The notes beneath the pieces were generated by a model, which ran no database searches, was not told where the DNA came from, and was given only the letters and a program-made list of their open reading frames with translations. The position numbers were made by a program, and so were the translations under genes. Below are positions 62,503 through 64,000 of a stretch of DNA of 64,000 bases, in pieces. This DNA comes from Phytoamicus setariae (GTDB lineage Bacteria > Pseudomonadota > Alphaproteobacteria > Rhizobiales > Rhizobiaceae): the NCBI RefSeq assembly GCF_016722925.1, contig NZ_JAEQNC010000007.1:62001-126000 (forward strand). Direction: 5' to 3'. The stretch's first letter is position 1; each line of letters starts with the position of its first letter.

Positions 62503-62805
62503 ATGGCTGACCGCATCATCGTTTACTGGCGTGATATTCCAGCGCAGGTAATCATCAAAAAGGGTAGAACGAACGCCAAGCGCGAGCTGTCGCTGCGCTT
62601 CACCGAGGCGATCGACATGTGTGCCATGCGTACCGGCGCGGCAGAAAGCGGCGACTATCTGGCCGACTGGCGCAAGGCCGATCCTGTGCCTGTGTCCGAC
62701 GATCTCGAAGCCGAGGCCGACAAGATGGCGGCAGAGCTTGAAGCGACCTACGACCGCGAAAGGCTCGTCGCGCTTGTAAAAAGCGGCGGCCGCGAAAATG
62801 GTTGA
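62503..62805 (+). CDS. Virulence-factor-family small protein in the one-carbon module
   Basis: A 100-residue protein beginning MADRIIVYWRDIPAQVIIKKGRTNAKRELSLRF and ending near LVALVKSGGREN. It matches the short family annotated as virulence factor (PF13769-type), which is found with MTHFR genes rather than with pathogenicity loci. GAGGA precedes ATG 62503. It overlaps the next gene by 8 bp, so translation is coupled with the MTHFR C-terminal-type protein. No biochemical role is known. Confidence 0.82.
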   Translation: MADRIIVYWRDIPAQVIIKKGRTNAKRELSLRFTEAIDMCAMRTGAAESGDYLADWRKADPVPVSDDLEAEADKMAAELEATYDRERLVALVKSGGRENG

Positions 62806-63352
62806 GTTGAAGATCCACAAGAAACCGGCGACGGCCTATGTGCCTTCCGGCGTATCCGCTGTCGGACGTCAGAAGCGGAGCTACACGATCCGCCTCTGGT
62901 CGATCCGCCATTCCAAGCAGCTTGAATGGGTTTACGACAAGTTCGCCAAGCTCTTTTTGTTGTTGCACCCCGTGTGGAACAAGCTCGGCTACGCACGCGT
63001 CGAAAGACCGGTCAAATTCGTCGAGAAGCACGTCAAGGGCCTGATGTTCGACTGTCGCATGTGCGGCCAGTGCGTGCTCTCGTCGACTGGCATGAGCTGC
63101 CCGATGAACTGTCCCAAGCAGCTTCGCAACGGCCCCTGCGGCGGCGTTCGCGCCAATGGCAATTGCGAGGTCGAGCCAGATATGCCCTGCGTCTGGGTCA
63201 AGGCCTGGGAAGGCTCGCGCAACATGGTGCACGGCGACAAGATCATGAACGTGCAGAAGCCTGTCGATCAGTCGCTGCGCGAAACCTCGGCCTGGCTGCG
63301 CGTCACTGCTCAATCGGCTGCCGAAAAAGAACCAATGAAGAAGGACGCGTGA
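62798..63352 (+). CDS. Methylenetetrahydrofolate reductase C-terminal-type Fe-S protein
   Basis: A 184-residue protein with a Cys-rich centre: CRMCGQCVLSSTGMSCPMNCPKQLRNGPCGGVRANGNCEVEPDMPC (about 86-131), at least nine Cys, matching the zinc/iron-sulfur domain (PF12225-type) that in some bacteria works beside MetF. It probably docks with the following MetF to move electrons to or from methyl-folate, by analogy with acetogen-type MTHFR systems; this is inference. It overlaps the previous gene by 8 bp, and metF starts within about 6 bp. Confidence 0.88.
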   Translation: MVELKIHKKPATAYVPSGVSAVGRQKRSYTIRLWSIRHSKQLEWVYDKFAKLFLLLHPVWNKLGYARVERPVKFVEKHVKGLMFDCRMCGQCVLSSTGMSCPMNCPKQLRNGPCGGVRANGNCEVEPDMPCVWVKAWEGSRNMVHGDKIMNVQKPVDQSLRETSAWLRVTAQSAAEKEPMKKDA

Positions 63353-63357
63353 GCCGC

Positions 63358-64000
63358 ATGGTGCATATCGATGAAAATCCACTCGGCCCGCACCTGCCGC
63401 TGGATCCCCTGCCCGGCCACTCCTCGCTCGGCCGGTTGGAGCGCGTGCTGCGTCGCGGCGAATTCGCCGTCACAGCCGAACTGAACCCGCCCGACAGCGC
63501 CGACCCGCAGGAGGTCTACGACCGCGCAGCGATCTTCGAAGGCTGGGTCGACGGCATCAATGCCGTCGATGCCTCCGGTGCCAACTGCCACATGTCGTCC
63601 GTCGGCATCTGCGCGCTGCTGACCCGCATGGGCTATGCGCCGATCATGCAGATCGCCTGCCGTGACAAGAACCGCATCGCCATCCAGGGCGACGTGCTGG
63701 GCGCGGCGGCCATGGGTGTGGCCAACATCATGTGCCTGACGGGCGACGGCGTGCAGGCCGGCGACCAGCCGGGCGCCAAGCCGGTCTTCGACCTGGACTG
63801 CATGTCGCTGCTCGAAACCGTCCGCACGATGCGCGACCAGTCGAAGTTTCTTTCCGGCCGCAAGATCACCAAAGCGCCGCAGGTCTTCCTCGGCGCGGCG
63901 ATCAATCCCTTTGCGCCGCCCTACGATTTCCGCCCCTATCGCCTGGGCAAGAAGATCGAAGCCGGTGCACAGTTCGTCCAGAGCCAGTATTGCTTCGACG
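63358..64000 (+). CDS. metF: Methylenetetrahydrofolate reductase MetF (partial at window end)
   Basis: The first 214 codons of a MetF/MTHFR TIM barrel, cut by the window edge. Visible features are RGEFAVTAELNPPDSADPQEVYDRAAIFEGWVDGINAVDASGANCHMSS, RDKNRIAIQGDVLGAAAMGVANIMCLTGDGV and FLGAAINPFAPP. It interconverts CH2-THF and CH3-THF with FAD. The start is ATG 63358 or GTG 63349, which overlaps the preceding stop. In this context the enzyme may run in the oxidative direction to burn methyl groups, but the direction cannot be read from sequence. Confidence 0.93.
   Translation, partial: MVHIDENPLGPHLPLDPLPGHSSLGRLERVLRRGEFAVTAELNPPDSADPQEVYDRAAIFEGWVDGINAVDASGANCHMSSVGICALLTRMGYAPIMQIACRDKNRIAIQGDVLGAAAMGVANIMCLTGDGVQAGDQPGAKPVFDLDCMSLLETVRTMRDQSKFLSGRKITKAPQVFLGAAINPFAPPYDFRPYRLGKKIEAGAQFVQSQYCFD

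Overview
The window looks like a chromosome segment of a member of the Rhizobiales, most likely Rhizobiaceae. It has moderately high GC, aerobic-type (CobN/CobW/CobO) cobalamin genes, RIME-like and REP-like palindromes of the kind found between rhizobial genes, and rhizobial-style gene sets such as ExoD, DUF1638 and betaine-homocysteine methyltransferase. No rRNA, tRNA, CRISPR, prophage or insertion sequence was recognised. The genus cannot be fixed from the sequence alone.

Layout. 0-1.5 kb: znuA behind two zinc-regulator-like palindromes, and a small secreted protein. 1.5-14.7 kb: a hemicellulose oligosaccharide catabolic cluster on the minus strand (binding protein, two permeases, ATPase, GH2 beta-mannosidase, sugar isomerase/epimerase, Gfo/Idh/MocA dehydrogenase, aldo/keto reductase, GH43 beta-xylosidase). 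It is divergent from a LacI-type repressor, with a matching 14-bp operator on each side. 14.7-20.3 kb: housekeeping and stress genes (AraC regulator, PEBP-like protein, gnd, glutaminase, PAS protein). 20.5-40.3 kb: cobalamin synthesis in three blocks, cobE/cobA-B-C-D, cbtB-cbtA-cobP-W-N-O behind a cobalamin riboswitch, and cobQ. Between them lie a nucleoside hydrolase, a sulfotransferase-like gene, a TauE/SafE exporter, a methyltransferase and a repeat-containing secreted protein.

40.4-50.5 kb: a SRPBCC/ArsR pair, a Tat-exported family-5 binding protein with its ABC transporter, YjbR, an aldo/keto reductase, and a MarR/nitroreductase pair. 50.6-57 kb: bmt, an ECF sigma factor with a membrane-anchored von Willebrand protein, and two tandem EamA exporters. 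57-64 kb: a corrinoid-dependent one-carbon module: Fe-S protein, MttB-family methyltransferase, corrinoid protein, DUF1638, a virulence-factor-family protein, a separate MTHFR C-terminal-type Fe-S protein and metF, which runs off the window end.

How it fits together. The window carries both the means to make cobalamin (cob genes, cobalt import) and a likely heavy user of it: an MttB-family system that would pull methyl groups from a quaternary amine onto a corrinoid protein and feed them to folate oxidation through MetF. bmt, a second betaine-demethylating enzyme, lies nearby. The MttB-family gene is read through without an amber codon, so it belongs to the non-pyrrolysine branch, whose substrates cannot be named from sequence. 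The other standout is a 175-bp palindromic element embedded in frame in cobN.
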